34,796 bases of DNA from Oscillatoria sp. (lineage in GTDB: Bacteria; Cyanobacteriota; Cyanobacteriia; Cyanobacteriales; Laspinemataceae): contig JAABSJ010000039.1 of assembly GCA_011390515.1 (NCBI GenBank), positions 1 through 34,796 on the forward strand, in the 5' to 3' direction. The notes under the pieces are model-generated. The model was not told the DNA's origin, ran no database searches, and saw only the letters and a list, made by a program, of their open reading frames with translations. How positions within the stretch are numbered: position 1 is the stretch's first letter; every line of letters begins with the position of its first letter. Shown here one piece after another: positions 17,481 to 26,900 of the stretch. Made by a program: the position numbers and the translations under genes.

Positions 17481-18944
17481 ATGAGTTTCTGCCTAAATCC
17501 TCAGTGTCAGAAGCCCCAGAACCAAGATGGGGCGCAATATTGTGCCAATTGTGGCGCGAGGTTAAGGTTGGGCGATCGCTACCGTGCCATCCAACCGATC
17601 GCGGCGGGTGGTTTTGGCAGAACCTTCCTGGCGATCGACGAATACAAACCCTCCAAACCCCGCTGCGTCATCAAACAATTCCATCCCGACGCCAAAATCA
17701 GCAGCAATTCTTCCCCTAAAGCCTCCCAACTCTTTCGCCAAGAAGCCATCCAACTCGAACAACTCGGACAGCATCCCCAAATTCCCGACTTACTGGCAAC
17801 CTTTGAACAGGAAGGACGGCAATACCTAGTCCAGGAATTCATCGATGGACAAAATCTCGCCGACGAACTGGCCCTCTGCGGTCCTTTCACCGAGACCCAA
17901 ATTCGCGAACTGTTAAATAACTTACTCCCGGTCCTGCAATATGTCCACGATCGCCAGGTCATTCACCGAGATATCAAACCCGAAAATATCATTCGTCGCC
18001 GTAGTGATGGACAGCTTGTTTTAGTAGACTTTGGTTCCGCCAAAGCCGTCACCGGCACCAGTTTAGGCAGAAGCGGCACCGTCATTGGCAGTGCCGGATA
18101 TGCCGCCCCAGAACAGGCGATCGGGAAACCCACCTTTGCCAGTGATCTCTACAGTCTGGGAATCACCTGCATCCATTTGATGACCCAAATCGACCCCTTT
18201 GAACTCTTCGACTCCCGAGAAGGGGCCTGGGTCTGGCCGGATTACCTCGTCGATAATCCCGCCAGCGACTCCTTGCGGCGGGTCCTGGACAAAATGCTCC
18301 AACAGCCCCTCTCTCGACGCTATAGTTCCGTCACCCAGGTCCTCGCCGATTTAAACCGCACCGGATCGGCCCCGAAACCCGCCCTCACCCCACCCCTGAC
18401 CCCCCAAAAGAATACCTTGTCATCGGTGGAAGAGTTAGGGGAACAAATGACTCGCTTGCAGCAAGAAAAATCTGTCAGACTCGGCGTCAGTTACCTGTTA
18501 TGGATGGCGGGCTTTTTTGGCGTGGGGGGCCTGCATCGGTTCTATAACGGCAAATACGTCACCGGAGTCCTGTGGTTTTGTACCTGGAACTTATTCTTTT
18601 TAGGTCAAATGGTGGATGCGTTTATTCTGCCTGGAATGGTGGATAAATACCAAGACAAAATGAGAAAAAAACTGGGAATCTCAGCCACCGGAGTCCCCTT
18701 AGCTCCCCAAAATTCCATTAGCGAAACCGTCAGCCTGCAAACCCAAGATCAACTTATGATCGCCCTTGTCAGAGCCGCCCAAGCCCGAGGGGGTTCCCTT
18801 TCCGTCACCCAAGCTGTCATGGACACCAACCGAGGCTTTAGCGAAGTCGAACAAGCCCTCACCCAGATGGTTTCCGCCGGGTATGTCAGCGTAGAAAACG
18901 ACCCCGTTACCGGAGTCGTCATCTATCGTTTCAACGAATTGTGA
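17481..18944 (+). CDS. Ser/Thr protein kinase with N-terminal zinc ribbon and C-terminal TM2 and winged-helix-like domains
   Basis: 487 aa from the ATG at 17481; a TTG six bases earlier is less likely because the family starts MS-C. Cys4, Cys9, Cys21 and Cys24 form a zinc ribbon. The kinase domain follows: glycine loop AAGGFGRTF (about 41-49), Lys65, HRDIKPEN with Asp164, and DFG with Asp183. A TM2 domain with two membrane helices spans about 332-390 (WMAGFFGVGGLHRFYNGKY). The end (DQLMIALVRAAQARGG to YRFNEL) resembles a winged-helix fold. It should be membrane-anchored and Hanks-type; the target is unknown. The stop lies in a 14-bp tandem duplication, and the next gene is convergent 17 bases away. 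Confidence 0.88.
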   Translation: MSFCLNPQCQKPQNQDGAQYCANCGARLRLGDRYRAIQPIAAGGFGRTFLAIDEYKPSKPRCVIKQFHPDAKISSNSSPKASQLFRQEAIQLEQLGQHPQIPDLLATFEQEGRQYLVQEFIDGQNLADELALCGPFTETQIRELLNNLLPVLQYVHDRQVIHRDIKPENIIRRRSDGQLVLVDFGSAKAVTGTSLGRSGTVIGSAGYAAPEQAIGKPTFASDLYSLGITCIHLMTQIDPFELFDSREGAWVWPDYLVDNPASDSLRRVLDKMLQQPLSRRYSSVTQVLADLNRTGSAPKPALTPPLTPQKNTLSSVEELGEQMTRLQQEKSVRLGVSYLLWMAGFFGVGGLHRFYNGKYVTGVLWFCTWNLFFLGQMVDAFILPGMVDKYQDKMRKKLGISATGVPLAPQNSISETVSLQTQDQLMIALVRAAQARGGSLSVTQAVMDTNRGFSEVEQALTQMVSAGYVSVENDPVTGVVIYRFNEL

Positions 18945-18961
18945 TTAACGAATTGTGAGGA

Positions 18962-19513
18962 CTAATTGCGAGTCACCCACTTTTGAGCCATCAGCCTTTG
19001 GACGACATAAAAGACCAACCCATCCAGGTCAATCTTGCGTTCGTCAATCAAAAATGGCTCTAATGTACTCGGTTGGCTCACCCGCTCAAAGCAGGAAAAC
19101 GCTCTCGGTCCTTTGATATCATCCGTCGGGAAATAAACCCGGAAATGACGGTTTCCATCCAACCAGTCCCCCTTAACCTGCGCCCAGCTTTCCTCTGAGG
19201 TAAAACCGGGGAGGGTCACTTTTTGCTTGGACCAGGCGATTTGTAAGTCCTCAATCCCCTTTTGGGCGAGGGCTGTTTTCAATGCCGGGATATAATCCTG
19301 TTCGATGAACTCGGCAAAGGGCTTATCTTCTAATGCCGGAGGCTTGGCCTTTTTCGCCGCAGCCCCTGCGGGTTTATCATCCGCTGCCTTAGCCGCCTTC
19401 CCTGGGGGTTTGGCTTTGGGTTCAGCAGAAGCCTTGGTTTTCTCTTCCGGTTTAGCCGGGGGAGTCGGGGAATTCTTCGATGCTTCCTCTGGGCTAGGTT
19501 TGTCTTGTGACAT
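18962..19513 (-). CDS. DUF2996-like cyanobacterial protein
   Basis: 183 aa. The first about 62 residues are low-complexity Lys/Ala/Pro, a disordered, positively charged leader. The folded part begins LEDKPFAEFIEQDYIPALK and continues WSKQKVTLPGFTSEESWAQV, FRVYFPTDDIKGPRAFSC and ends FYVVQRLMAQKWVTRN. This pattern fits a conserved cyanobacterial/plastid family that I place in DUF2996; the assignment is from memory and the function is unknown. It starts 13 bases after the stop of the upstream gene 19527-20414, so the two form an operon. It is convergent with the kinase. Confidence 0.65.
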   Translation of the reverse strand: MSQDKPSPEEASKNSPTPPAKPEEKTKASAEPKAKPPGKAAKAADDKPAGAAAKKAKPPALEDKPFAEFIEQDYIPALKTALAQKGIEDLQIAWSKQKVTLPGFTSEESWAQVKGDWLDGNRHFRVYFPTDDIKGPRAFSCFERVSQPSTLEPFLIDERKIDLDGLVFYVVQRLMAQKWVTRN

Positions 19514-19526
19514 GGTTTATCCTCAA

Positions 19527-20414
19527 TTAAATCTCAGCAACGGCTCGTTCGATCAACCGATGAGCGAGGGTTTGAATCCCTGTATGCTCATAGTAATTGG
19601 TGGACATATCCAAAAACGCCGCTAAATAGTCCAACTTATCATCGGATATTTCGATAAATTGCTGAAGGTTGTTGGCAACTTTGTGGGGGGTTAATCCGCG
19701 AGAGGCGACGAAGCTATTCATCCAACCGGAGGTGGAGGCGAAACTTTCCCCAATAAAGCCCAGTTGTCCCGCCGCATTTCCCCCAGGAATCATGCTACTG
19801 AGCTTTTTAAACATTCCATTTTCTTGCAAGTCGCTGGGGTTCAATCCGCTGAGCACGGATTGGGCTTTCATGACGAAGTTGGGACCCAGGGGAATCAACC
19901 CGTCGAAGCAGACGAGGGCCGCCATCCGCATCAGGGATTCGCCGCTATAGTTGCCGAGGGATTTGACAAAATCGCCGATGCTGTCCCCGGGGATGCCGTT
20001 GATTTGGCAAAAGGCAATTAATTCGGCGACAACTTTCAAGGAAAGGTCGATGGTTTGCGCTTTGTCTGCTCGGGGGGTAATTTTGTTAAGGAAACCCAGT
20101 AAGCCGATTTTTTCTCCGACTTTGTTGGCGAGGGCGGCAGCGCCGAGGGTTCCCCCAAAACTATCGACGGTTTGGTAGATCCACAGGGCGCGTTGATAGC
20201 CTTGGGATTTGTCGTTGTAAAGTTGGATGGCCCGATCGCCAATTTGTTGGATCACGGCTTGATCCGTTACGCCAGTGACGCTTTTAATCGTGTTTTCAAA
20301 CCCCACAAGGTTATTCCACTGACCCGGAACGACAAAATCAAGGGCGCGCAGGGAGTGAACGGTGAGGTTATTGGTGGGAAGTTCGTCAACTAACTGGAAA
20401 ATTGTTTTGCTCAC
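19527..20414 (-). CDS. Conserved protein of unknown function, alpha-helical
   Basis: 295 aa, no signal peptide and no domain I recognise. The chain is rich in amphipathic helices and Gly/Ala turns (GTLGAAALANKVGEKIGLLG, about residues 91-110). The segment VVAELIAFCQINGIPGDSIG and the end YYEHTGIQTLAHRLIERAV look well conserved in style rather than low-complexity. The start ATG at 20414 is preceded on the coding strand by an AGGAG-like stretch (near 20422-20428). It is the first gene of a two-gene unit with 18962-19513. Confidence 0.6.
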   Translation of the reverse strand: MSKTIFQLVDELPTNNLTVHSLRALDFVVPGQWNNLVGFENTIKSVTGVTDQAVIQQIGDRAIQLYNDKSQGYQRALWIYQTVDSFGGTLGAAALANKVGEKIGLLGFLNKITPRADKAQTIDLSLKVVAELIAFCQINGIPGDSIGDFVKSLGNYSGESLMRMAALVCFDGLIPLGPNFVMKAQSVLSGLNPSDLQENGMFKKLSSMIPGGNAAGQLGFIGESFASTSGWMNSFVASRGLTPHKVANNLQQFIEISDDKLDYLAAFLDMSTNYYEHTGIQTLAHRLIERAVAEI

Positions 20415-20512
20415 AGGAGTCTCCTAGTGTAGGGAAATTAGCTGAATGGGAATTTTGGCGGTTGCAAGTGACGCTATGCGCGATCGCTTAGTCTTGGAAT
20501 GGGGAATTTCTA

Positions 20513-21022
20513 TTATTTCAGTTGCTGGAGTCCGTTGAGATTAAATCGCTGCAACCAGGTTTCGCGATCGCTGGCGGTAAAGGCAGGATTTCGAGATTGG
20601 ATTTTCACTTGGAAGCGATCGCCGACTAAAATCGCTGTATCGTTCGGCGTCAGGGACGAAGACGGATATCCCCCCACTCGCGTGTTACTCTGCTGGAATT
20701 TCGTCACCGCACTCGGATTGGTGACGGTATCAGAAATGGATAACATCGCCATATCTTGGCTCCCTTGTTGCAATTTCGCCTCGGCAAACCCCTGTTTTTC
20801 TTGGGTATAGACGAGACTGTATCCACCACTGGCTGAGGGAAATAGGCGGTTAAAGGCACTGCCAGGGACGGGTTGACCCGCTGCGCTGGTGACTTCTGTA
20901 CTTTGTTGCTGTGCTCCATCCCACCGTGAAGGTTCTTGGACTTCACCGCAAGCGCTCACGAGGAGTAACAACCCCAAGCAAGATGAGAGTAAAATCTGAC
21001 GCAGACGAGGTAATTTCATCAT
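20513..21022 (-). CDS. Predicted lipoprotein
   Basis: 169 aa. The N-terminus has RLRQ, a hydrophobic core (LSSCLGLLLLV) and the lipobox SACG, giving lipidation at Cys26. Two adjacent ATG codons (21022 and 21019) are both possible starts. The mature part has GGYSLVYTQEKQGFAEAKL and ends FTASDRETWLQRFNLNGLQQ, with weak resemblance to PsbP-like stress/outer-envelope lipoproteins. It should sit at the periplasmic or lumenal face of a membrane. It is separated by 98 bases from the next gene on the same strand. Confidence 0.65.
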   Translation of the reverse strand: MMKLPRLRQILLSSCLGLLLLVSACGEVQEPSRWDGAQQQSTEVTSAAGQPVPGSAFNRLFPSASGGYSLVYTQEKQGFAEAKLQQGSQDMAMLSISDTVTNPSAVTKFQQSNTRVGGYPSSSLTPNDTAILVGDRFQVKIQSRNPAFTASDRETWLQRFNLNGLQQLK

Positions 21023-21118
21023 TTTCTCTTAGTGTTCTGTTTTGAACTCTAGGTAATATCTGCCATTTTACTGGGGATTTCTCAGAGATACCGGAGTAGC
21101 TTTGGGGATGCGCGTTGT

Positions 21119-21214
21119 AAAAACCCGCACCCTGAAGGGTGGGGCGTTTGCGGACGAAGCCCGAGAAGCGCGGGCTAAGAGCAATAATCCGCACCCTTAA
21201 GGGTGCGGGTTTTT
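21119..21214. repeat. 96-bp element bounded by 14-bp perfect inverted repeats
   Basis: AAAAACCCGCACCC (21119-21132) is the exact reverse complement of GGGTGCGGGTTTTT (21201-21214). Two inner hairpins are present: AGCCCG/CGGGCT (21158-21176) and CCGCACCC-TTAA-GGGTGCGG (21189-21208), the latter followed by a T-run so it can also act as a plus-strand terminator. Such ends are common near IS200/IS605-type elements, but no transposase remnant is visible here. It occupies the 421-base gap between the lipoprotein and cpcS genes. Confidence 0.65.
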
Positions 21215-21322
21215 AGAGACTTATGACAACCGGATTTGGTATGAGTTAGGTCTGTGAGCAGAATGCGCGAATAGAATCTGAGATTCACCAAGGCACGATT
21301 CAGCTTAGGATATTAAAAAGCG

Positions 21323-21406
21323 GACTTACGGGATTGGCTGTTAGCACCCCAGGCTTTGGAGGGGTGGGCAGTCTTGATCTGAACCGATTGAGTACAACCG
21401 TAAGTC
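21323..21406. repeat. Nested inverted repeat upstream of the bilin lyase gene
   Basis: GACTTACGG (21323-21331) pairs with CCGTAAGTC (21398-21406), and inside it CACCCC (21345-21350) pairs with GGGGTG (21361-21366). The outer stem ends 37 bases before the start of cpcS. It may be a 5' leader structure or a dispersed foldback. Confidence 0.5.
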
Positions 21407-21443
21407 TAGTTCAAGTCAAGTCCCTCGTACTCCTACGTCGTTG

Positions 21444-21977
21444 ATGGATATTATCGAGTTTTTCCAACACAGTGCCGGGAAGTGGTTTTCCCAGCGAACC
21501 TGTCAAGATCTCCCTGCGGTCAAATCTGTCGCAGGCACAACCGACCTTTGGCTGGATGCCTTGTCATCGGAGGACCCCGAGGCGATCGCCCTTTGCCAAG
21601 AGTATCGCATCGATCCGGCAAAAGCATTAGGGGGGGTCCGGATTCGCTGGGAAAATAAACCCATCGACCCTGAACCGAAACAATCGGGTTCAACTCTCTT
21701 GGTGGCGATCGCAAATGGTTCACAGCCGACTGAAGGGCGGTTACTACGAAAATCGGCAACTTCTGATGAATTACCGACCCAGAGTCGTTACATCATTGGC
21801 AGTGATGATGTGGTGACGTTCATTGCTGAATCTGAACATCTCTACGAGGAAGAACGCATCTGGTATGCCAGTGATAATTTGCGCCTCAGAACCCATGTTG
21901 TCAAGCGATCGAATGGCTTTAGTCTAGCTTCTTTCTACAGTGAAATTCGCATGGGCGGCACACCCAAGCAATCTTAA
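21444..21977 (+). CDS. cpcS: Phycobiliprotein lyase, CpcS/CpeS family
   Basis: 177 aa from the ATG at 21444 (a TTG directly before it is not needed). MDIIEFFQHSAGKWFSQRT is the typical N-terminus, and IWYASDNLRLRTHVVKR followed by SLASFYSEIRMG is the typical C-terminus of the calycin-fold lyases that attach phycocyanobilin (or related bilins) to the Cys-84-type position of phycobiliprotein subunits. The middle carries TLLVAIANGSQPTEGRLLRK and RYIIGSDDVVTF strands of the barrel. Which subgroup (CpcS, CpcU, CpeS) it belongs to cannot be decided here. It acts in the cytosol. Its 3' side runs straight into the hairpin repeat array. Confidence 0.82.
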   Translation: MDIIEFFQHSAGKWFSQRTCQDLPAVKSVAGTTDLWLDALSSEDPEAIALCQEYRIDPAKALGGVRIRWENKPIDPEPKQSGSTLLVAIANGSQPTEGRLLRKSATSDELPTQSRYIIGSDDVVTFIAESEHLYEEERIWYASDNLRLRTHVVKRSNGFSLASFYSEIRMGGTPKQS

Positions 21978-22021
21978 CCCCATCCATTGGTCAATCATTT
22001 ACGCTGAAGTCGTTTCTCCAT

Positions 22022-22542
22022 GTTCGTAGTAACGACTTCAGTCGTTTCTTTCTCCTGTTCGTAGTAACGACTGAAGTCGTTCTTTTCCTGTTCGTAGTAA
22101 CGACTGAAGTCGTTCTTCTCTTAGTTCGTAGTAACGACTTCAGTCGTTCTTTTCATGTTCGTAGTAACGACTTCAGTCGTTCTTCTCTTAGTTCGTAGTA
22201 ACGACTTCAGTCGTTCTTCTCTTAGTTCGTAGTAACGATTTCAGTCGTTCTTCTCTTAGTTCGTAGTAACGATTTCAGTCGTTCTTCTCTTAGTTCGTAG
22301 TAACGATTTCAGTCGTTCTTCTCTTAGTTCGTAGTAACGACTTCAGTCGTTCTTCTCTTAGTTCGTAGTAACGATTTCAGTTGTTATAGCGGTTCCCGGA
22401 CTTATGCGGTACAGACAATTAAAGGAGTGCGAGCATCTTGCTCGCTTTGGACAATAGCGAGCAAGATGCTCGCACTCCTTTAACGTACCTCATAACTGTG
22501 CGAATCGCTATATCTTAGTTCGTAGTAACGACTTCAGTCGTT
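22022..22542 (+). repeat. Forward array: 12 copies of a 25-nt hairpin repeat, period about 34
   Basis: Each copy consists of GTTCGTAGT followed by the near-palindrome AACGACTTCAGTCGTT. Copies start at 22022, 22057, 22090, 22124, 22157, 22191, 22225, 22259, 22293, 22327, 22361 and 22518. The linker is usually CTTCTCTTA, with CTTTTCCT-like forms at the left end. The palindrome centre varies: copies 2 and 3 read CTGAAG, copies 7, 8, 9 and 11 read ATTTCAG, which weakens one arm. A foldback element interrupts the array after copy 11. The array begins 44 bases after the cpcS stop. Confidence 0.95.
22385..22512. mobile_element. 128-bp foldback (MITE-like) element inside the repeat array
   Basis: The ends TATAGCGGTTC (22385) and GAATCGCTATA (22502-22512) are imperfect inverted repeats; the similarity continues to 28 bases per side with about 6 mismatches. 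The core is a 28-nt perfect inverted repeat (22419-22446 and 22456-22483) with a 9-nt loop. It splits the hairpin array between copies 11 and 12, the last base pairs of copy 11 being changed (TTGTT). No coding capacity. A target duplication of TA or TATA is possible but unproven. Confidence 0.75.
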
Positions 22543-22680
22543 TCTTATCCCAATAATTAAGCGCTTTAAAATTATAAACCTGAAGAAAAATTAATTGATG
22601 AAACGTCACTCAATTACCTTTGTTTAGAAGGATCGCATTTGGTTGGCGATACCTGTTAATTGAATTACGAACAGGGAAAT

Positions 22681-22807
22681 AACGACTGAAGTCGTTACTA
22701 CGAACAATCCGGATAACGACTGAAGTCGTTACTACGAACAATCCGGATAACGACTGAAGTCGTTACTACGAACAATCCGGATAACGACTGAAGTCGTTAC
22801 TACGAAC
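22681..22807 (-). repeat. Reverse array: 4 copies of the same hairpin repeat
   Basis: Four inverted copies start at 22681, 22715, 22749 and 22783 (AACGACTGAAGTCGTT then ACTACGAAC), with an exact 34-base period and the linker AATCCGGAT, different from the forward array. The last copy ends 31 bases from the stop codon of the minus-strand gene 22839-23762. The 138 bases between the two arrays are AT-rich and show no gene. Confidence 0.95.
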
Positions 22808-22838
22808 ATGAAGAAACGAGGTAGAAGGACCGGAGGAT

Positions 22839-23762
22839 TTAGGGGGGGGATTGGGGTTGTTTTTGGGAGACGGCTTTGAGCTTGGAATAGAAATCCGAGG
22901 AGGTTTCTTTGGGGGTGAACTGGTGGATGGGACTGTTGTTTGCGATCGCCTCCTCTGATTCCTCCTTCTGTGACTCCTCAATAGCGATGGAAGACTCAGC
23001 GGAGGGTACTAGATCGGTGAATGTGGGTTTTGGGTTACGGATGGGTTGAAGTTGAGGGCGATCGAGCCAGAGGTCCCCGAGTAAATCATCGGAGTTGGGT
23101 GCGATCGCCTCGGGTATCGCTGTACTTTTCGTCTCTTTTGTCCCTGAATTGAGGGTCTGGGGGGGTGAGGCGAATCGAGTTTGGGACTCTCTTGGGTCAA
23201 TGGGGGAGAGTTCCGGTGATAACGGTTCGGGCTCTTGGGGACCTGGAGGCGCGGGGAGGGGCGCTTTGGAGTCCGGGGAGGCAGAATTCTCCGGGTCCGT
23301 GGCGATCGCAGCGGTTTCCAATGCCGTACTCTGCGAGAGATTGTTGCCAGAGGTTTGCCGTTCCCACTGTCGGACATCGGAACTGGGAATGGCTCTGGGG
23401 AATATCCCCGTTTGGGATAATTCCGTCAACCCCTGTGTTGATGCCATTTTCTCCGCTGTGTCTGAGTTCCCTTTCCAGGCTTTAGGCAGTTGACTGGAGA
23501 CTAACCGTTCAAATTCATGATTGAAATGATAGAGGGCCTGATTTCGGCGTTTCCAACAGGCTAAAATATGGGTGACGGAGAGGGCTTTATACCGTCCCTG
23601 ATATAACGCCTCAATGGTTGCTAGACGCACCCAAGCTGCCGGATACTCTAGGAGCCATTCGGCAATCAATTCCCCGGTGCTGTAGCCGCCGAGATCGAAG
23701 CTATAGTGAGTCAGCAGTGCCGCTGCACTCTCCGATGCAGTATCGTGGGCCGCTTTGTTCAT
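22839..23762 (-). CDS. Cyanobacterial protein of unknown function with disordered C-terminal half
   Basis: 307 aa from the ATG at 23762; a start 27 bases earlier is possible but the conserved part begins after MNKAAHD. Residues about 10-95 are a compact helical domain (FDLGGYSTGELIAEWLLEYP, WVRLATIEALYQGRYKALSV, ILACWKRRNQALYHFNHEFE) that I recognise only as a style common in cyanobacterial unknown proteins. The rest is Pro/Ser/Glu-rich and probably disordered, ending with FTPKETSSDFYSKLKAVSQK. No signal or membrane segment. It is convergent with cpcS, with both repeat arrays between them. Confidence 0.65.
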   Translation of the reverse strand: MNKAAHDTASESAAALLTHYSFDLGGYSTGELIAEWLLEYPAAWVRLATIEALYQGRYKALSVTHILACWKRRNQALYHFNHEFERLVSSQLPKAWKGNSDTAEKMASTQGLTELSQTGIFPRAIPSSDVRQWERQTSGNNLSQSTALETAAIATDPENSASPDSKAPLPAPPGPQEPEPLSPELSPIDPRESQTRFASPPQTLNSGTKETKSTAIPEAIAPNSDDLLGDLWLDRPQLQPIRNPKPTFTDLVPSAESSIAIEESQKEESEEAIANNSPIHQFTPKETSSDFYSKLKAVSQKQPQSPP

Positions 23763-23971
23763 TGTTGATTGCCTACCGGGTATCCCCAATCTTCTCTACC
23801 ATGCGCGAGTTTGACCACGGGTGATTGTCTCTCAATCCTACATCTGCGATCGCCCCTAGCAACAGCTTTTGATGTCCCAATCCCGGAAATCCTCCTTTTG
23901 CTATCCCCAAAGGCTTCTGTGGGTAGAATCCCTGGGGTGACTTTTCCGGTGGGGGGGGTTCCGCCATGCTC

Positions 23972-26900
23972 TCAAGGAGAGGCGACGACGGTGCGATCGC
24001 GTCCCTCTTTTTTGGCGCGATACAGGGCGGCATCTGCGGCTTTAATCAGATCGTCACCGTCGGTCCCGCAATCGGGACAAGCCGAGACGCCCATTGAGAT
24101 GGTAATCTGATCCAGGGTTTGACCGCGATGAGTAATTTTCAACTCCTTGATTCCTTGGCGCAGGGCCTCAGCTCGGAGGGCAGCATCTTCTAAATCTGCA
24201 TCCGGGAAAATCAGGGTCAACTCTTCCCCCCCATAGCGACAGGCAATGTCTGAGGTGCGGACATGGGTTTGTAAAAAGGTTCCCAGTTCTCGCAAGACGG
24301 CATCTCCGGCATCATGACCGAAGCTATCGTTAAATTGCTTAAAGCGATCGACATCAATCATCACCACTGCGAGCGATCGCTCGGTTCGCAAGGCCCGATG
24401 AATCTCGCGATTCAACGATTCTTCCAAATATCGCCGATTAAATAACCCCGTCAGAGGGTCGCGAATGCTCTGCTGGTGCAGGGTTTCGCGCAGTTTTAAG
24501 TTAGCCAGGGCCAAGGACACCTGTTCGGAAACGGTTCGCGCTAATTGGCGCTTCCCGGGGGTTAAATATTTCTCGTCTTCACTGGCTAAGTAGAGCATTC
24601 CCAAGGTTTCCCCTTGAGCAATCATCTGGACGCATAGGGACTGGGCTGGGTTGTGATTGGAGTGAATATGTTTGCAGGCTAATCCGGCATTGGTGCGATC
24701 GACCCAATGCAGGCGACCTCTGCGCAATGCCCAACAGTCACTCGGGGAAAACAAGATATGGGTGGGCAGATTATCCCCCCACTTTGCCATCGCCTCTACC
24801 AAATTTTTGGACTGATTGAGCATGAATACGGCACCGCAGGTCCCCGGAAATAACGGTTGTAGGAGGGTGTCTAGGGCTTTATAGGCTTCGTCTACGCTCA
24901 AGCAGGCTTGGAGAAATTCATTCATCTGTCCGAGCATATCCATCTCTTGGTTTCGCATTTCCAGTTCGCTGACCCATCCTTTGAGTTGGACATTGGCTTG
25001 TTGCAACTCCTCTTCGGCGCGTTTACGAGAGGTGATATCCGTGGCGGTCCCCAAAATCTGATTGGGTAAGCCTTCGCCATTTCTGGAAAAGACCATATCT
25101 CGACTGATAAACCACCGCCAGCGATCGTGGGCGTCTTTGAGCCGATATTCCATTTCTAGGATTTCTTCCTCTTTCAGGAGGATGCGTTGTTGGAAATGTT
25201 CGGTAACCTGGGCTACATCGTCGGGATGCAAAATTTGTTGAAAAATCTTCTCTCCCATTTCCTCAATCTGTTCTGGGGTATAGTCTAAAATTTCCCCAAT
25301 TGACCGATTTTTATAGACATTTTTTTTCTGCTTTATGTCATAAATGTACAGAATATTTGGAGTTGTTTCAGCGATTCTTTGAATAAATCGTTGACTGGAT
25401 AGCAGTTCTGTTTCGGCCTGTTTACGCTCTTGAATTTCCCGTTGCAATTGCTCATTGGCTGCTTTTAATTCAGCGGTGCGCTCTTGGACTTTTATTTCTA
25501 AATCATCTTTGGCTTTTTGTAATTCTGCTTCGGCGCGGCTGGCGCGGGCGAGTTCGCTTTGCACTTGGTGAAATAGGGTGGATTGATTGATGGCGATCGC
25601 CACCTGGGTTGCCAATTTTTCTAGGAAATCAATTTCTGAGTGGGTCCATTTTCTGCGATCGAGACAGTGATGGGCAATCAACAATCCCCATAACTCTTCC
25701 CCTTGCAAAATTGGCACCACTAAGTTAGCCCGAACCTGAAACTCTTCTAAAAACTCGATGTGGCATGGGGTTAAGTTGGCATGGTAAATATCATCGATCG
25801 CTTTGGTTTTCCCTTGTTCATACCCGCTTAGTGCTGTGTCCTCAAAGCAAGCATCTTTAATGGTTTTCCCCAAAATTGACAGGTGTTTATCCCGCACCGA
25901 TTCAACTTCGACCTTTCCACTCCAATTCGAGCCAAATTGATAAATAATCACCCGGTCCGTTTTTAAAAGCTGTCTAACTTGGGATACCGTCGTATTCAGA
26001 ATCTCATGAAGATTCAACGATTCCCGAATTCTCAGGGCAATTTTATTCAGCAGCCTTTCTCTGGATGCCTGTTCATGCAACTTATTCGTGCGCAGGTTGA
26101 CTTCTCTTTCCAGTTGAATATTGCGACTGTGTAGCAATTCGACTTTTTCGGCTTGGAGTTTCCACACTTTTTGTTCTAATCCATGAATCACGCCATAGAG
26201 TTGACTGGGGTCCAGGGTTTGCATTAAAATTCCCTGAGTGATAACCCCCAGCAGTTCCCCTTGATTTCCACAAATAATTAAGCGTTCGACCTGTCTTCTC
26301 TGCATTTGTTGATGAGCAGTCCAGACCGATTCCTGATGGTTTAAACACAACAGGGGTGCGCTCATGACATCTCCCACTTGGATCTGCTCTAGGTCGAGTT
26401 CTAAAGCCATAAAATGTAAAATATCTCGTTCGGTGATCACTCCCACAGGTAAGGAGAATGTGCTGAGGTTGATATCCGCTTGTTCCGGTGACGGTTCTAT
26501 TTTTTCCGTGATAATAATAGAGGCCACTCGGTATTCAGCAATCATCACAGCCGCTTGCAGGAGGGAGGCGGTCGGGGGGATGTGAATGATATCGGTTGCC
26601 ATCACTTCTTTCACCCGTTTTCCCTTGAGTAAATCTGCCGGTTTAAGCACTTTCCGAATGCTATCAAGAGTGACAATTCCTCGGACATTTCCACTGTCGT
26701 TCACCAGGGGAAGATGGCGAATTTTATAACGCCTAAATAGGTTTAAGACTGTAAAAATATCACTAAATTCTGTCTCTTTAATAGTCACAACATCTTGAGT
26801 CATGACCTCCCGAACTGTGATGGATTTTAAATCGATTTTTTCCGCTCCAATTCTGACAAAATCCCATTCGGTTAAGAGGCCAACGAGTTGCTCATCTTCA

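Noticed and set aside
22022..22807. CRISPR array
   Set aside because: Units are palindromic, the linkers are only 8-10 bases and nearly identical, and no cas gene is present.
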